64,000 bases of DNA. Source: Brachypodium distachyon (lineage: Eukaryota > Streptophyta > Magnoliopsida > Poales > Poaceae). A model generated the notes under the pieces. The model saw nothing but the letters and a program-made list of their open reading frames with translations. It searched no databases and was not told the origin of the DNA. A program made the translations under genes and the position numbers. Below, piece by piece: positions 21,303 to 32,309 of the stretch. The first letter of the stretch is position 1. Each line of letters starts with the position of its first letter. The stretch lies in NCBI RefSeq assembly GCF_000005505.3, contig NC_016132.3:20078501-20142500 (forward strand). Reading direction: 5' to 3'.

Positions 21303-21989
21303 ATGTGGCCTCCCTGGGTGAAGACGCGTGCTCCCAACTCCGCCGCGCTCGCCGCCGCTTCCACCACCCCTTCCCTCAAAGACATCCAATCCCTGCTTCA
21401 ACCGGAGCCCTCCGCCGACCCGCCGCAGTCCGGCGAGTCCTCCCCGTCGCCACGCGTCTTCCACCGCCTCCGTGTCGCGGCCTCCGCTCTCCGCCTCCTC
21501 CGCAGCCTCCAGCCGGCGGACCACGGCGGGCGCGTGGTCCTGTACTTCACATCGCTCCGCGTCATCCGCGGCACCTATGAGGAGTGCCGCGCGGTGCGGG
21601 CCATCCTGCGTGGGCTCGGCGCCGCGGTCGACGAGCGGGACCTCTCCATGGACGCCTGCTTCCTCTCGGAGCTCGCGGCGCTCCTGCGGCGCCGCCGCGG
21701 CGCGGTGACCCTCCCGCAGGTCTTCGTCGGCGGCCGGCACCTCGGCGGCGCCGAGGAGGTCCGCCGCCTCCACGAGTCCGGCGAGCTCGCCCGGATCGTT
21801 GCGGCCCCGGCCGACGCCGCCCCCGCCCCCTGCGGCAGCTGCGGCGGCGAGCGCTACGTCCTCTGCGGCAGCTGCGACGGGAGCCACAAGCGGTACAGCC
21901 GCAAGGGCGGCGGCGGCTTCCGCGCCTGCGCCTGCTGCAACGAGAACGGCCTCGTCCGGTGCCCCGACTGCTCCTTCCCGGTCGCCTGA
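21303..21989 (+). CDS. Glutaredoxin-like protein with C-terminal CxxC zinc-ribbon motifs
   Basis: Intronless, 228 codons, GC-rich as is usual for grass intronless genes. The thioredoxin-fold glutaredoxin domain (about residues 80-170) starts [18 protein letters not shown] and ends with [18 protein letters not shown], which contains the conserved cis-Pro and the GG glutathione-contact region. The C-terminus carries four CxxC pairs (CGSC, CGSC, CACC, CPDC). This is the plant family of At5g39865/At3g57070-like proteins. The usual CPYC/CGFS active site is replaced, leaving only the Cys of YEEC, so ordinary dithiol reductase activity is unlikely; a metal-binding or protein-interaction role is inferred. 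The start is chosen because the preceding frame has no other ATG and the TATA box fits. The gene appears intact. Confidence 0.93.
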   Translation: MWPPWVKTRAPNSAALAAASTTPSLKDIQSLLQPEPSADPPQSGESSPSPRVFHRLRVAASALRLLRSLQPADHGGRVVLYFTSLRVIRGTYEECRAVRAILRGLGAAVDERDLSMDACFLSELAALLRRRRGAVTLPQVFVGGRHLGGAEEVRRLHESGELARIVAAPADAAPAPCGSCGGERYVLCGSCDGSHKRYSRKGGGGFRACACCNENGLVRCPDCSFPVA

Positions 21990-22287
21990 TCCAGATCCAA
22001 GATCCGCTGGGCGGAGGTGGCTGTGGTTCCCCCTCCAATAACTCAACCCTTTGCTGCTACAGTACTGTTAGTTCGACTGCTACTCTCATCAAACCTTGGA
22101 GCTAGTGATCATCAGTTCTCCTAGTCCTATACTCCTAGTTTATCAGTAGTTGATTAGTTAAGTGGTTCAAGCCGGTTACAGGTCATCAGAAATTTTAATT
22201 TTAGCTTTGCTCCAACCTTGGGTTAGAACTTTCAGAAGATTTGCTGTTCGCTTCTGCTCTTGGTTAATCCAATCAGACTATACAACT

Positions 22288-22652
22288 TGATTAAAGATAC
22301 TCTGGTTTTTGTCTCTGTTCATGCATGTCAAGTCTTTTTAATTCGAAGTGCCTGGCGTACATGATTGCTTTGCTTCCGCATGTTTTTCGGCGAGAGACGC
22401 GTTGTCGTGTTGCTGCGTTCGCGAACGCAGCACGATACGCATGAGAACAGGAGCATCGGGCCTGCGATGCGATGATTCCTCGTTGTTTCGTGTCGGGGCG
22501 CAGCGAGGCGAACGCTCGAAAGACTGGCGTTACATCACGCAGCCCTTTGTGTCGGCCAATCATGGGGTGCTCAATTGCTGACGCCGCTTCGGACACGCAC
22601 GGCCTGAACAGGAGGATGCGTGCAGTGAAGGCCGAAGGGCGAGCGGCCATAC
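22288..22652. repeat. Palindrome-bearing dispersed repeat, copy 1
   Basis: Starts TTGATTAAAGATACTCTGG and shares CATGATTGCTTTGCTT, GCATGTTTTTCGGCGAGAGA and a core palindrome with copies at 33196-33420 and 35660-35790. The core TGCTGCGTTCGCGAACGCAGCA (22 bp; about 22418-22440) is a perfect inverted repeat. No coding frame is shared by the copies. The class is unknown: a non-autonomous DNA transposon or a fragment of a larger element. Confidence 0.75.
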
Positions 22653-22690
22653 AAATCAGACACTTCTGGACAATAAAAAGTGTCTGATTT
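22653..22690. repeat. Perfect 13-bp hairpin
   Basis: AAATCAGACACTT (22653-22665) and AAGTGTCTGATTT (22678-22690) are perfect inverted repeats around a 12-base loop. It sits directly at the end of dispersed repeat copy 1. It could be a terminal structure of that element or a small excised-element scar. Confidence 0.8.
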
Positions 22691-23353
22691 AGTCCGTTTG
22701 GGGCGTCGTGGCGATCCGGACAGGTTGTGAAGCGTACTCCTAGGCTCCTTGGGTGAACTCGATGAGAAGGATAACTCAGATTTGGACGGAAGTATACGCT
22801 GATGACCTGACTAACCGTGCAAAAGACGACAATCAGTACACCAACTCCCTGATAACTGTTATTTGGGCACGGTTGACTCTCACGACCCGACTACACCGTG
22901 CACATGACGATGCGCCTTAGCAATTGCTAAACCAACTTTTTGTGATTATTAACGGAACTGAAAGATGTCGTCAACCTGAACACGAAGTTTGAATTCCTGC
23001 TAGCAATCGAGAACAAGCAAGAATTAAGATCAGACAATTTGAAATTGCGAATATAGATATGAGATTTAATAGTCTCAAAGAGACGAGTATCGGCGTGGGG
23101 TTCTGATAGCGCTTCTGCACTACACCGTTGGGCACTAGAGTGAAACTCGAAGTTGCAAAAATGACTAATTTATCTAAACAAAACACAACAAGCCAAAGGG
23201 GGTATGGCTGCTCTTATATAGTGTGGGAGGTGGAAGAAAGCTAGGTTTTCCTGATTCTAAGATGGACTGGGTTGTTACGTGGGCTTGGCTCATAAGAAGT
23301 GAAAGTGGCAGCCCAAGCATCTCTTCTCTTCCTACGACTTAAGTGGCTGCAGC
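22691..23353. other. Intergenic, no gene seen
   Basis: Mixed-composition sequence with only short frames. Two similar short passages (GACCTGACTAACCGTGCA near 22804 and GACCCGACTACACCGTGCA near 22884) hint at an old repeat. GCAGC at 23349-23353 is the left target duplication of the copia element. Confidence 0.4.
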
Positions 23354-23670
23354 TGTTAGTATGATCTCCAGCCGTGTGCGCTATATAAAGAGGTGGGGGC
23401 CCGGGGCCCGCACTACGAGGTTCGTCTGCATTCGTCACCAACCCCACCGACAAACCCCAACCGATCTAGGGTTTTGCGCGGAGGCGACGGGAAGCTCTGT
23501 CGATGCCGTCGTCCCTCGTTGTCATGTCGTCCCCCTCGGCCTCAAGCAGCCAAGGGGAAGGTACATTCCTCTTCTCTCTCTCTCTCTATCCCATACCAAT
23601 CCCTAGATGATTTACAGAAACTCTAATCTACCGGAAGATCTACACCTAGAGATATCTAGGATTTCCATCA
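23354..23670 (+). repeat. Copia 5' LTR (317 bp, internally deleted)
   Basis: Begins TGTTAGTATGATCTCC and ends TTTCCATCA. Contains CTATATAAAGAGG as core promoter and a short CT run. Relative to the 3' LTR it lacks about 85 bp corresponding to 29237-29321, just upstream of the TATA box, and has a shorter CT run. Confidence 0.95.
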
Positions 23671-23671
23671 A

Positions 23672-23683
23672 TGGTATCAGAGC
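23672..23683 (+). other. Primer binding site (tRNA-iMet)
   Basis: TGGTATCAGAGC lies one base after the 5' LTR. It is the standard minus-strand primer site of plant copia elements. Confidence 0.93.
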
Positions 23684-24747
23684 ATGAAGAGAGAAGTAGA
23701 TCGGTCGAGTAGAAAAAGAAAAGAAGAAAAGCAAAAAAGAGACAAATCCTAACCCTAAAAGAGAAAAGAAAAACTTACCCAAGAGGTGGCGGCTGCCGCT
23801 GGTCGCCGTCGCCATGGCGCCGCCGATCGTTGTCGCAAGTGGGCTCACGCCGGGAAAGGGCAGCGCCGTTGACCGCTTGACGGCGACGCGCACACCTTCA
23901 GGTGCACGCGCGCGCCGGCAAGAGGCCAAGGCCGCCGCCGCGAGGGGAGAATCCCTGGACCCCGGCGAAAGGAGGGGGCGGGGCTCGCCGTCGCCGGCGC
24001 AGCGGCCGAAAGCCTCCCTGCCACCGCCACAAGAGAAGGCAAGAGGGGAAAACAAAAGGAGTTAGGGTTTGGGGGGTTTCGGCCGAAATGTTTTGACTCG
24101 GCCAAAATTCGCTCCCAACCGTCCGATTCGATCGGACGGCTGCCTGAGCCTGGCGTGGCTGCCCCTGCCTGGCGGGCCACATGCGCGAGGTGGGCCGTTG
24201 TCCGCGTGGGCCGCGGGCCGCGTTGAGTAAAGGAGCTAGCAGGCCGAGCCCGGGCGCGCAGTGGATGCGTGGCGGGGCCGTGGGCCGCGGGTGGCTAGCA
24301 AGCCGTTGGGCCAGTGTGAGCACGAACAGGCCTCGGGCCAGAAATGAGGCCGAGCGCGTGGCAGGCCGTGGGCCAGGCACTGTTTTGGGCACAAAAATAG
24401 TTTTATTTTTTTACAGAAGTATTCTTTTACAGTTTATGATAAGTTTTTGCACATTTTGGTATAACTTTTCTCCTATTCAATCTAAGCCACGAGATGTATG
24501 TTTTAGGAAATAGAAAAGTGCAAAATAATGCTTCTGAAAAGTATAAAGTTATGAATTTTATTCATCTTTTTTCCGCTGCAAATAGTTTAAAAGTATTGCT
24601 TAAATCTAAAGAACTTGGTTAAAAGTGTTTCATGACAATTGTGGTCCTGTTATTTTTCTTGACCAACAACATTAATAGCATGATCATGATTAATGGTTAA
24701 TATGTGTATTTATTTCTATTTTCTGTCCAACGGTGATATAGATTAAA

Positions 24748-25413
24748 TTGCACAAACAGTTGTATGTATTATTTTTGACCAACGTTGGATTAATGCATGC
24801 AATTGTGATTTCAGGAGGGTACTATTTGATGGGATGCATCAAGGACGTGCCAACTCTCAGGGGTGACAACTACACTGAGTGGAGAAAGAAAGTTGACCTG
24901 GCTTTCGTCTGTGCTGAGGTGGACTGGGTGGTTGACACTTCACAGCCACCAAAGCCGACAGAGCCAGTCAGGGATGATAAAGATGATGATGCTGCTTGGG
25001 GAAAAAAGAAGAGGGAGTATGCTCCATTGGAGATGTCATACACCCTCGAGAACAAAAAGTGGCTCACCGCCAACAAAAAGTGCATGGCTTTCATAAAGAA
25101 CACAACTGAGCACGCTATTGTGGGCTCAATTGCAGAGTGTGCTTCCGTAGTGGAGTATCTTGAAAAGATAAAGAGCCAGTTCACTGGCTCTTCAAAGATA
25201 TATGCTACCCAGCTACTAAAGCAACTGGTGACAGAAAAGTACACTGGAAGAAGACATGGCATAAGAGAGCATATCCTCAGGATGAGCAACATGGCAGCTA
25301 AGCTGAAACCCATGGATTCTGATCTAGAGATCAAGTCTGCAATGTTTGTTCATCTGGTTATGGCTTCACTGCTAAAAGAGTTTGACACTTTTGTTATCAA
25401 CTACAACATGTAG
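24748..25413 (+). pseudogene. Copia gag
   Basis: A 221-codon frame with the gag_UBN2-type pattern: LRGDNYTEWRKKVDLAF near the start and IYATQLLKQLVTEKYTG in the middle. It ends in a TAG at 25411 where family members read on, and the same frame continues (PKRWDIEKTIVM). A CxxC..GH zinc-knuckle remnant lies near 25625-25665 but is shorter than the standard spacing, so nucleic-acid binding would be impaired. The native start is probably the ATG near 24832 rather than 24748. Confidence 0.85.
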
Positions 25414-25757
25414 CCAAAGCGATGGGATATTGAAAAGACAATAGTCATGTGTGTGCAAGAAGAGGACAGAATTAAATCCTCATATGGTAGTTCCCTGAAC
25501 TATGTGAAGGATAACAAGATAAAGAACTTCAATCAAGGCAATCAAAATTCCCCCTTCAAAGCCACATGGTAAAGCTCCCATGCAACATCAGCATCAGCAA
25601 AAGTCTTTTCCAGAGGACAAAGATACATGCCTCCACTGCAAGAAGACTGGACATTGCCCAACATGGCTGAAGTCAATAATGGCAAAGAATGGTATAAACT
25701 CCATTTCTTTTGTAAATGAATCCTTGTATACACAAGTTTTGAAATCTACTTAGTGGA

Positions 25758-27480
25758 TTGAATCTGGTGCAACTGTTCATGGTGCAAATTCTTTACATGG
25801 ATTCCTTTCGACGCGGACTACGCAAAGAAACGAAAGATGCATTGAAGTTGCAAATGGAGTCCAAGCGGACGTTGAAGCTGTCAGCGACATCTCCTTGGAG
25901 CTTGCCGATAGATTCACGATTCTGCTTAGAGATGTTTTTTATGTTCCTTCATTGCACAGACACTTGATTAGTGTTTCACGTTTGGACAAAGTTGATTATG
26001 AATGTCATTTTGGACATGGCAAGTGTGCCATATGGTTTAATAATGATTGTGTGGGTGTTGCTTTCCTTCACAATGAGCTTTATTTATTATCCATACGTGA
26101 AAACGTATATTCTATGTGTAATGTGAATGAACATGTTGCCGCATCGGAGAAAGCACAAAAGAAAAAAAAGAGGACTCATGAATCATCAAAATTATGGCAC
26201 CGTCGTTTAGGCCATATTTCGAGGGGGAGAATAGAAAGAATTTTTAAAACCGAAATTCTTCCTCCATTAGAGTTCTCAAAAATAGAGCAATGCATAGAGT
26301 GTGTTAAAGGAAAATATGTAAAACAAATCAAAAAGGGTGCAACACGTAGCGCCAGCACACTAGAAATTATTCACACTGACATTTGTGGACCATTTCATGT
26401 GAAAAATGTGGATGGTTATGATTCATTCATAACATTCACAGACGACTACTCCCGTTATGGTTACATTTATCTAATAAAAGAAATGTCAGAAGCGTTGGAT
26501 AAATTTAAAATATTCAAGACTGAGGTTGAAAATCAGCATGATAAAAGAATAAAAATAGTAAGATCTGACCGTGGGGGGAGTACTACGGTCGACATACCCC
26601 ATATGGCCAAGTCCCTGCACCTTTTGCAAGGTTCCTACAGGAGAATGGAATAGTTGCCCAATATTTAATGCTGAGCGAGCCTCAGCAAAATGGAGTAGCT
26701 GAAAGGCGTAACCGTACCCTTATGGATATGGTGCGCAGTATGATGAGTTATTCCACATTACCATTAGGATTGTGGATGGAGGCATTAAAAACCGCCATTC
26801 ACATTCTCAATAGAGTACCAAGCAAGTCGGTGCCCAAAACACCGTACGAGCTGTGGACAGGCAGAGTGCCCTCTCTACAACACCTACGGGTGTGGGGAAG
26901 CCCTGCTGAGGGCAAATTATTTAACCCAAATATTACAAAATTGGATACCAAGACAGTAAGTTGCCATTTCATTGGCTATCTTAAAAGATCAAAAGGTTTT
27001 CGTTTCTACTGTCCAGACAGATACACAAAGTTTGTAGAAACAAGACACGCCGTCTTCTTAGAGGACGAAATGATGAGGGGGAGCACGGTAGCTCGAAAAG
27101 TTGATCTTGAGGAGAAGAGGGTGCATGCACCTAATCCGATGACTCAGGAGCCATTCTTTTCACTACCTGCTGTTGCCGCACCAACAATACCTGAGATTGT
27201 TGTGCCAACACCTGTTGCAACTCCACACATGTCAACAATGAGTGAACGTCCGGAACCTGTCCGTCAAGAGCCGACTCAACCCATTGTTGCACATGAAAGA
27301 CAACTGCAGCAGCCACCTTCCGAAGATGCGCCGCAAGTAGAGACACAGAATGTGCTAGAAATTGAGGCCCCTAGAAGGTCTCAAAGAGTTAAAAGATCAG
27401 CCATTCCTAAAGATTATAAAGTTTATAATACAGGAAGAGTTCATATGGAGAATGATCCACTTCATATGAAGAAGGCATGA
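25758..27480 (+). pseudogene. Copia protease remnant and integrase
   Basis: A protease-like site WIESGATVH near 25755 has Glu where the catalytic Asp is expected. The frame 25895-26653 holds the GAG-pre-integrase zinc motif (LWHRRLGH..C..C) and the integrase start HTDICGPF with SDRGG. The frame 26668-27480 continues with [15 protein letters not shown], which supplies the third acidic residue, and a variable C-terminal tail. A frame change near 26620-26650 separates the two halves. Confidence 0.88.
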
Positions 27481-28466
27481 GTAGTTCTCACTCATCGAAG
27501 TGGCTGGAGGCCATGGAAAATGAGATAAAATCAATGAGTTCCAATGAAGTTTGGGACTTAGAAGAAATTCCTAAAGGAGCCAAAACGGTAGGCTATAAAC
27601 GGGTCTACAAAACCAAATATGACTCTAGAGGGAATATAGAAAAATACAAAGCACGACTCGTGGCAAGAGGATTTACACAAAGAGATGGAATAGATTACAA
27701 TGAGACATTTTCACCATTCTCATGCAAGGATTCCTTCAGAATAATAATGGCACTAGTGGCGCATTTTGATTTAGAGCTACATCAGATGGATGTAAAGACG
27801 ACATTTCTAAACGGGGATTTAGAAGAAAAGGTCTGCATGAAACAACCCAAGGGTTTTATCATGGAAGGCAATGAAAACATGGGATGCCGCCTAAGGAAAT
27901 CCATTTATGGATTAAAGCAAGCCTCTAGACAGTGGTATCTAAAATTGAATGAGACTATTAAGAAATTTGGGTTTAAAGAGAATGTTGAGGACAACTGCGT
28001 TTATACAAAGTTTAAAAGTGGGAAATACATTTTCCTAATTTTGTATGTGGATGATATCTTGCTTGCTAGTAGTGATGTCAGTCTATTACTAGAAACAGAG
28101 AAGTTCTTGTCCTCAAATTTTGATATGAAAGATCTTGGTGAGGCATCGTATGTTTTGGGCATAGAAATTCATCGAGATAGAAAAAATGAGGTTCTAGGAC
28201 TATCGCAAAAGGCATATTTAGAAAAGATTCTAAAGAAATACAATATGCATGCGAGCAATGCCACACCTGCTCCTATAGTCAAGGGCGACAGTTATGGGAA
28301 ATTTCAATGTCCCAAAAGCCAATATGAGATCGATCAAATGAAAACGGTTCCATATGCTTGGGCTGTTGGAAGCCTACAGTATGCACAAGTGTGCACACGC
28401 TCTGACTTAGCTTTTATCACTGGGGTACTCGGTAGATATCAAGAAAATCCAGGCATAGAGCACTGA
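27477..28466 (+). pseudogene. Copia reverse transcriptase (RVT_2)
   Basis: A 329-codon frame with copia reverse-transcriptase motifs: YKARLVARGFTQ, LHQMDVKTTFLNGDL, YGLKQASRQWY and the catalytic ILYVDDILLAS. It overlaps the stop of the preceding integrase frame by four bases in another phase, and stops at a TGA at 28464 before the RNase H. Confidence 0.93.
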
Positions 28467-28555
28467 AAAATGGTAAAGAAAGCATTGCGTTATGCGAAGG
28501 CACAAAAGACCTCATGCTAACATACAGAAGATCTGATTCTCTAGAAATAAAATGA

Positions 28556-29059
28556 TATTCAGATGCAGATTTTGTAGGAGACAGAGATGATAGAAAATCC
28601 ATGTCAGGATACGTATTCACTCTCGCAGGCGGGGCTATTTCGTGGAGAAGTTCCAAACAGTCAATAGTTGAATCATCCACGATGTACGCAGAATTTATAG
28701 GATGTTATGAAGCCACGGGGCAAGCGATATGGTTAAAGAAATTTATACCCGACTTGAAAGTGGTAGATTGTATTGACAAGCCACTAAAGATGTACTGCGA
28801 CAACCAGCCCGCAATATTCTATACTCACAACAACAGGTCGAGTAATGCTACCAAACCAATAGAGATAAAGTATTATGTTGTGAAAAATAAAATCCAGGAT
28901 CACACTATAAGTCTAAAGCATATAAGGACAAAAGGACATGCTTGCGGATCCGCTTACGAAAGACTTACCACCCAATGTGTGCAAGGAACACATAGCCGGC
29001 TTGGGTTTAAGGGAAAGCCTATGACTCCTGGATCAAGAAAGGCCCGAAAAGAAACATAA
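28556..29059 (+). pseudogene. Copia RNase H
   Basis: A YSDADFVGDRDDRKSMSGY segment, then GGAISWRSSKQ, STMYAEF and DNQPAI are the RNase H blocks of copia polyproteins. The last 40 codons diverge and run into an unrelated tail. A stop lies shortly before the domain (near 28552). Confidence 0.88.
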
Positions 29060-29199
29060 TTTGTTTCAACACAGAAAGGTATATTGTAGCTGTCTGATTC
29101 TATCGGCAATTAAGCTGAGACGATGAAACATGCTCTACGTACTAATCGGTGGTGGAACGAGTAAAGCAAAAGGTATACAGTTAAAAGAAAGTTGAGATC

Positions 29200-29210
29200 A
29201 AGGGGGAGAA
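29200..29210 (+). other. Polypurine tract
   Basis: AAGGGGGAGAA immediately before the 3' LTR primes plus-strand synthesis in LTR elements. Confidence 0.9.
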
Positions 29211-29518
29211 TGTTAGAGTGATCTCCCAACCGTGTGGGCCCAACGACCCATCGGGACTAAATCTGACGCGTCCTGATCGGGGACGCCCAACCCAATATGG
29301 TTGGCGGGCCCCTGTCGCGCTGCGCTATATAAAGAGGTGGCGGGTCGGGCCACGCACTACGAGGTTCGTCTACGTTCGCCACCAACCCCAACGACAAACC
29401 CCAACCGATCTAGGGTTTTGCGCAGAGGCGCGGGAAGCTCCACCGCCGCCCTCGCCACCGTCCCTCGCCGTCATGTCGTCCACCTCGGCCTCAAGCAGCC
29501 AAGGGGGGAAGGTACATT

Positions 29519-29563
<45 letters not shown>

Positions 29564-29641
29564 ATACCAATCCCTAGATGATTCACAGAAACTCTAATCT
29601 ACCGGAAGATCTACACCTAGAGATATCTAGGATTTCCATCA
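29211..29641 (+). repeat. Copia 3' LTR (431 bp)
   Basis: Starts TGTTAGAGTGATCTCC and ends TTTCCATCA. Retains the segment missing from the 5' LTR, a TATA box near 29326-29332, and a (CT)n run of about 19 units near 29523-29560. Confidence 0.95.
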
Positions 29642-29729
29642 GCAGCTTCTCGTATTCTTGTTGAGGTTGGTTGCCGGCGGCGTGTCTTCAACATTGAACT
29701 AAATACAAATAAAATAAGAGGGGACTACT

Positions 29730-30405
29730 GATTTTCTACGTGGTTCTGCATATGCTCAACAAAACCGTTTTGGAGTTGGTTGTGAGTGGTGGTTCGATCA
29801 CGGATTTCATGATGCACATGGAGAAACTGTTGGAAGGTTGCCGGTACGGGGTGAGGTCCAACCAAATCCCCCTGAAAGTCTCATTCTGTATCATAGATGG
29901 AATCATCATGCTCATCATCAACAATCTTGTTGTGCATGATCATACAAGCTGTCATCAGCTCAGTCATGATCTCCACCTTCCATGTTCTAGCAGGACGTCG
30001 AACAATATCCCAACGAGCTTGGAGCACACCAAATGTCCGTTCCACATCCTTCCTAGCACTCTCCTACTCTTTATCTAGACTTTTTTTCTCATTGAAGCCT
30101 GCGGATTGTATTAACAAATGTGGACCATTCAGGATAGATACCATCGGCTAGCTAGTACCCGTTGCTGTATGGGTTGCAATTGACCTCATAGTTGATTACT
30201 GGAGCTTCGCTTTTCGCAGCCTAGAGAATACCTAAGAGCATTGAAGCATGTTGATGTCATTATGAGAGCCCACCATGCCGAAGAAGGAGTGACAAATCCA
30301 AAGATCTTGTGATGCCACCTCCTCAAGTATGATGGCGCACCCTCCATCATGTCCTTTAGATTGCCCCTACCAGGCAAATGGACAGTTCTTTCACTCCCAC
30401 TCAAG
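29730..30405 (-). pseudogene. PIF/Harbinger transposase remnant
   Basis: Reading the minus strand in several frames gives the conserved series of a PIF/Harbinger (DDE_Tnp_4) transposase: MMEGAPSYLRRW, DLWICHSFFGMVGSHNDIN, ML.., SARKDVERTFGVLQARWDIV, MTACMIMHNKIVDDE, and a C-terminal HEIRD..HNQLQ..FVEH. Multiple stops and frame changes make it a relic. The N-terminal half and terminal repeats were not found. The copia element lies immediately to its left and may have inserted into its flank. Confidence 0.85.
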
Positions 30406-31175
30406 TACGAAGGTGCACCCTCCAGGTAACAAATTGTTTATATTAAGTCTAAAGACACAACCTATTACATGTATTATTTTGTCGTCGACTCTAAATAACG
30501 TGGAGAGTTAATGCCGACTCTACTATTGTGGATGTCCTACGAGAGCAAGGAGAAAAGAACAACAAACTGTTCAGACCTGGTTCAACGCTTTATTTACATC
30601 CAAAGACACTATCTATATCAATATCGAAGCTAAAGTAGTATAGCCAAACAAAGACAAACATAACCCCCTTTATTTGCCTCTCCGGATGTATAGAAGCCAG
30701 CGGAGAAAGGTGGGATGGAGGCCAAACATGACAGATCAAAGAGTTAGGAGGGAGAGGGACCACTTGCCATCTTGGTTACCAGTGCTGGAGTTCGTTCAGC
30801 TGCATTTCTACAAAATTGCTTAACCGTGAAAAGACAAGTGAAGCTCCAGAGAAAAATCGACATCTAGGGTGTCAATGAAGATCAATTACAAAATGTATTT
30901 TCATACTATCTTGATTTGACACTATATATGATGATACTTTTTTACTATGAGTTAGGTCAAATTTTAGAAAGTTCGAAAAGTAGCAAAATTATACGTTCGA
31001 CAGAACGAATGGAGTATACGTTTGAGAAACCAGTGGACTATTTTTTTTTTACTTTGACTTTCGTGCAGCAAACAAAGCTCGAGGTAACGACAGAAAATAA
31101 TCATATATTTTTATTTCCTTATGTAGGTGCAACTGTGAGACATAGCCTGCTAGGAGATGACACACGCCTCTGGGT
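30406..31175. other. Intergenic flank of the defensin-like cluster
   Basis: No gene. The passage at about 30540-30605 (GAGAGCAAGGAGAAA.. then GGTTCAACGCT..ATCCAAAGACACTAT) resembles 36236-36305, suggesting an old duplication. A Stowaway-like right end (ACGAATGGAGTA) lies near 31003-31016 without a clear partner. Confidence 0.4.
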
Positions 31176-31587
31176 TTAATCCCTCGAAGGATCAGGACCG
31201 GCCGCCGCTACCCTATGCTTGCAGTTTGGGTACCGGCACTCACAGACCCCTAGGTTGGGGAACGACCAATCACACCGCCCGTCGACGAAGCCGCGATCCC
31301 GACAGTGGCCCCTGCATTTGGCGGTCTTGCACCAGGCGAAAGACGAGGACGGTGTCCAACAGTCATCATAGTCGGTAAGTCCAAGCGCAGATGACACCAG
31401 GCCTGTAGATTCATGTTGAAAAATACATGGCATGTAGGGAATAAAGGTCAGAGATTTTTATTCTGGGTGCATGTGATGAGAGACTCCTTACATGCTTGCA
31501 TAAAAAAGGGACATGTTTCTTGCCTGAATGCACTAGAAGTAGGCAGAGGATGAGGTTGGAAACCATTGACTTCCTTGTTAACCCCAT
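31176..31587 (-). CDS. Defensin-like (DEFL) secreted peptide, copy 1
   Basis: Two exons on the minus strand: 31587-31524 and 31402-31176. Exon 1 encodes a signal peptide (MGLTRKSMVSNLILCLLL). Exon 2 encodes the mature peptide with eight Cys spaced C-x9-C-x4-C-x3-C-x9-C-x9-C-x1-C-x4-C, including KTAKCRGHC and GVCECRYPNC; the CxC near the end is typical of cysteine-stabilised alpha-beta peptides. Such peptides are secreted and serve in defence or in pollen-pistil signalling; which applies here is not visible. The donor is GC (CAG|GCAAGA) instead of GT, unlike copies 2 and 3. GC-AG introns can splice, often less efficiently. First of three tandem paralogues on the same strand. Confidence 0.85.
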
Positions 31588-32039
31588 CACTGAAATGTTT
31601 GAGAGAGGAGAGATGTACAACACCCGCAGATCTGTCAAGAGCGCGGAAACAATGGTGCTCTGTAGTGTGGAAGGAGGGTTTATTTGTACACTTTCTGCTA
31701 GGAAGAAGACAACACAAATAATATCTCTTCAAAGTTGAAAAATAAATGCTTGCGAGCACATATAATTGCTCAAATTAATAAGGGGAAATCAGTATTAAAT
31801 GTGTGAAGGCAGTCGAGTAATCTGTGAAGATCCTCCATTCTGAAAAATAGATGTTACTAGTTAAAGTTGCTTAACTGAGAAGGAAGTCTGATATTCTTCT
31901 TTGACCAAAGCTTTAATTCGGTCCAGCATTGGTGGTGATCCGGCAAAAAAAACATGGTCACCTTAGTGATGTTTGTTTCTCAGAAGAATTGGACTGAAAG
32001 AAATATGAAGGTGTTCCAACCAACACATATATATCACTA

Positions 32040-32309
32040 CTAGCAGGTATGCCCGCGCGTTGCTACGGGTCAACAAAATCACAAACTATTTATTTTTATT
32101 TTCTGTGTAGGCAATTCATGGCGCCGTCGAGGTCAGCATGCGGGTGTGGTGACGTCGGTTGTAAGACAGAGTAGGAGAAATCGTGAAAAAAACTGGAGAA
32201 AAAAAAATAACGGACAATGACATATTGGTTGTGAAATTAACCTACGACAACGACCATACCATCAACTCCAACCACCAATTCCAATTTAATATATTAGTAT
32301 TGGTATAGA
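32040..32309 (-). mobile_element. Non-autonomous mini-Helitron (270 bp)
   Basis: Minus strand: begins TCTATACCAATACTAATATA at 32309 and ends CATACCTGCTAG at 32040, preceded by a CCCGTAGCAACGCGCGGG hairpin. Host bases are A (32039) and T (32310). No coding capacity. The terminus belongs to the common grass group with GCACGGGCA- or GCGCGGGCA-like 3' ends. Confidence 0.85.

Larger units (their letters stand above)
23354..29641 (+). mobile_element. Degenerate Ty1/copia LTR retrotransposon (6.3 kb)
   Basis: Bounded by LTRs 23354-23670 and 29211-29641 and by a 5-bp target duplication GCAGC (23349-23353 and 29642-29646). A primer site TGGTATCAGAGC, complementary to initiator tRNA-Met, follows the 5' LTR, and a purine tract AAGGGGGAGAA precedes the 3' LTR. 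The domain order gag, protease, integrase, reverse transcriptase, RNase H defines copia. Several nonsense codons and frame changes show it is inactive. The leader between primer site and gag is about 1.1 kb, GC-rich and then AT-rich. Confidence 0.96.

Noticed and set aside
21180..22105. Overlapping open frames on both strands around the glutaredoxin-like gene
   Set aside because: High GC suppresses stop codons in all frames; only 21303-21989 has family motifs.
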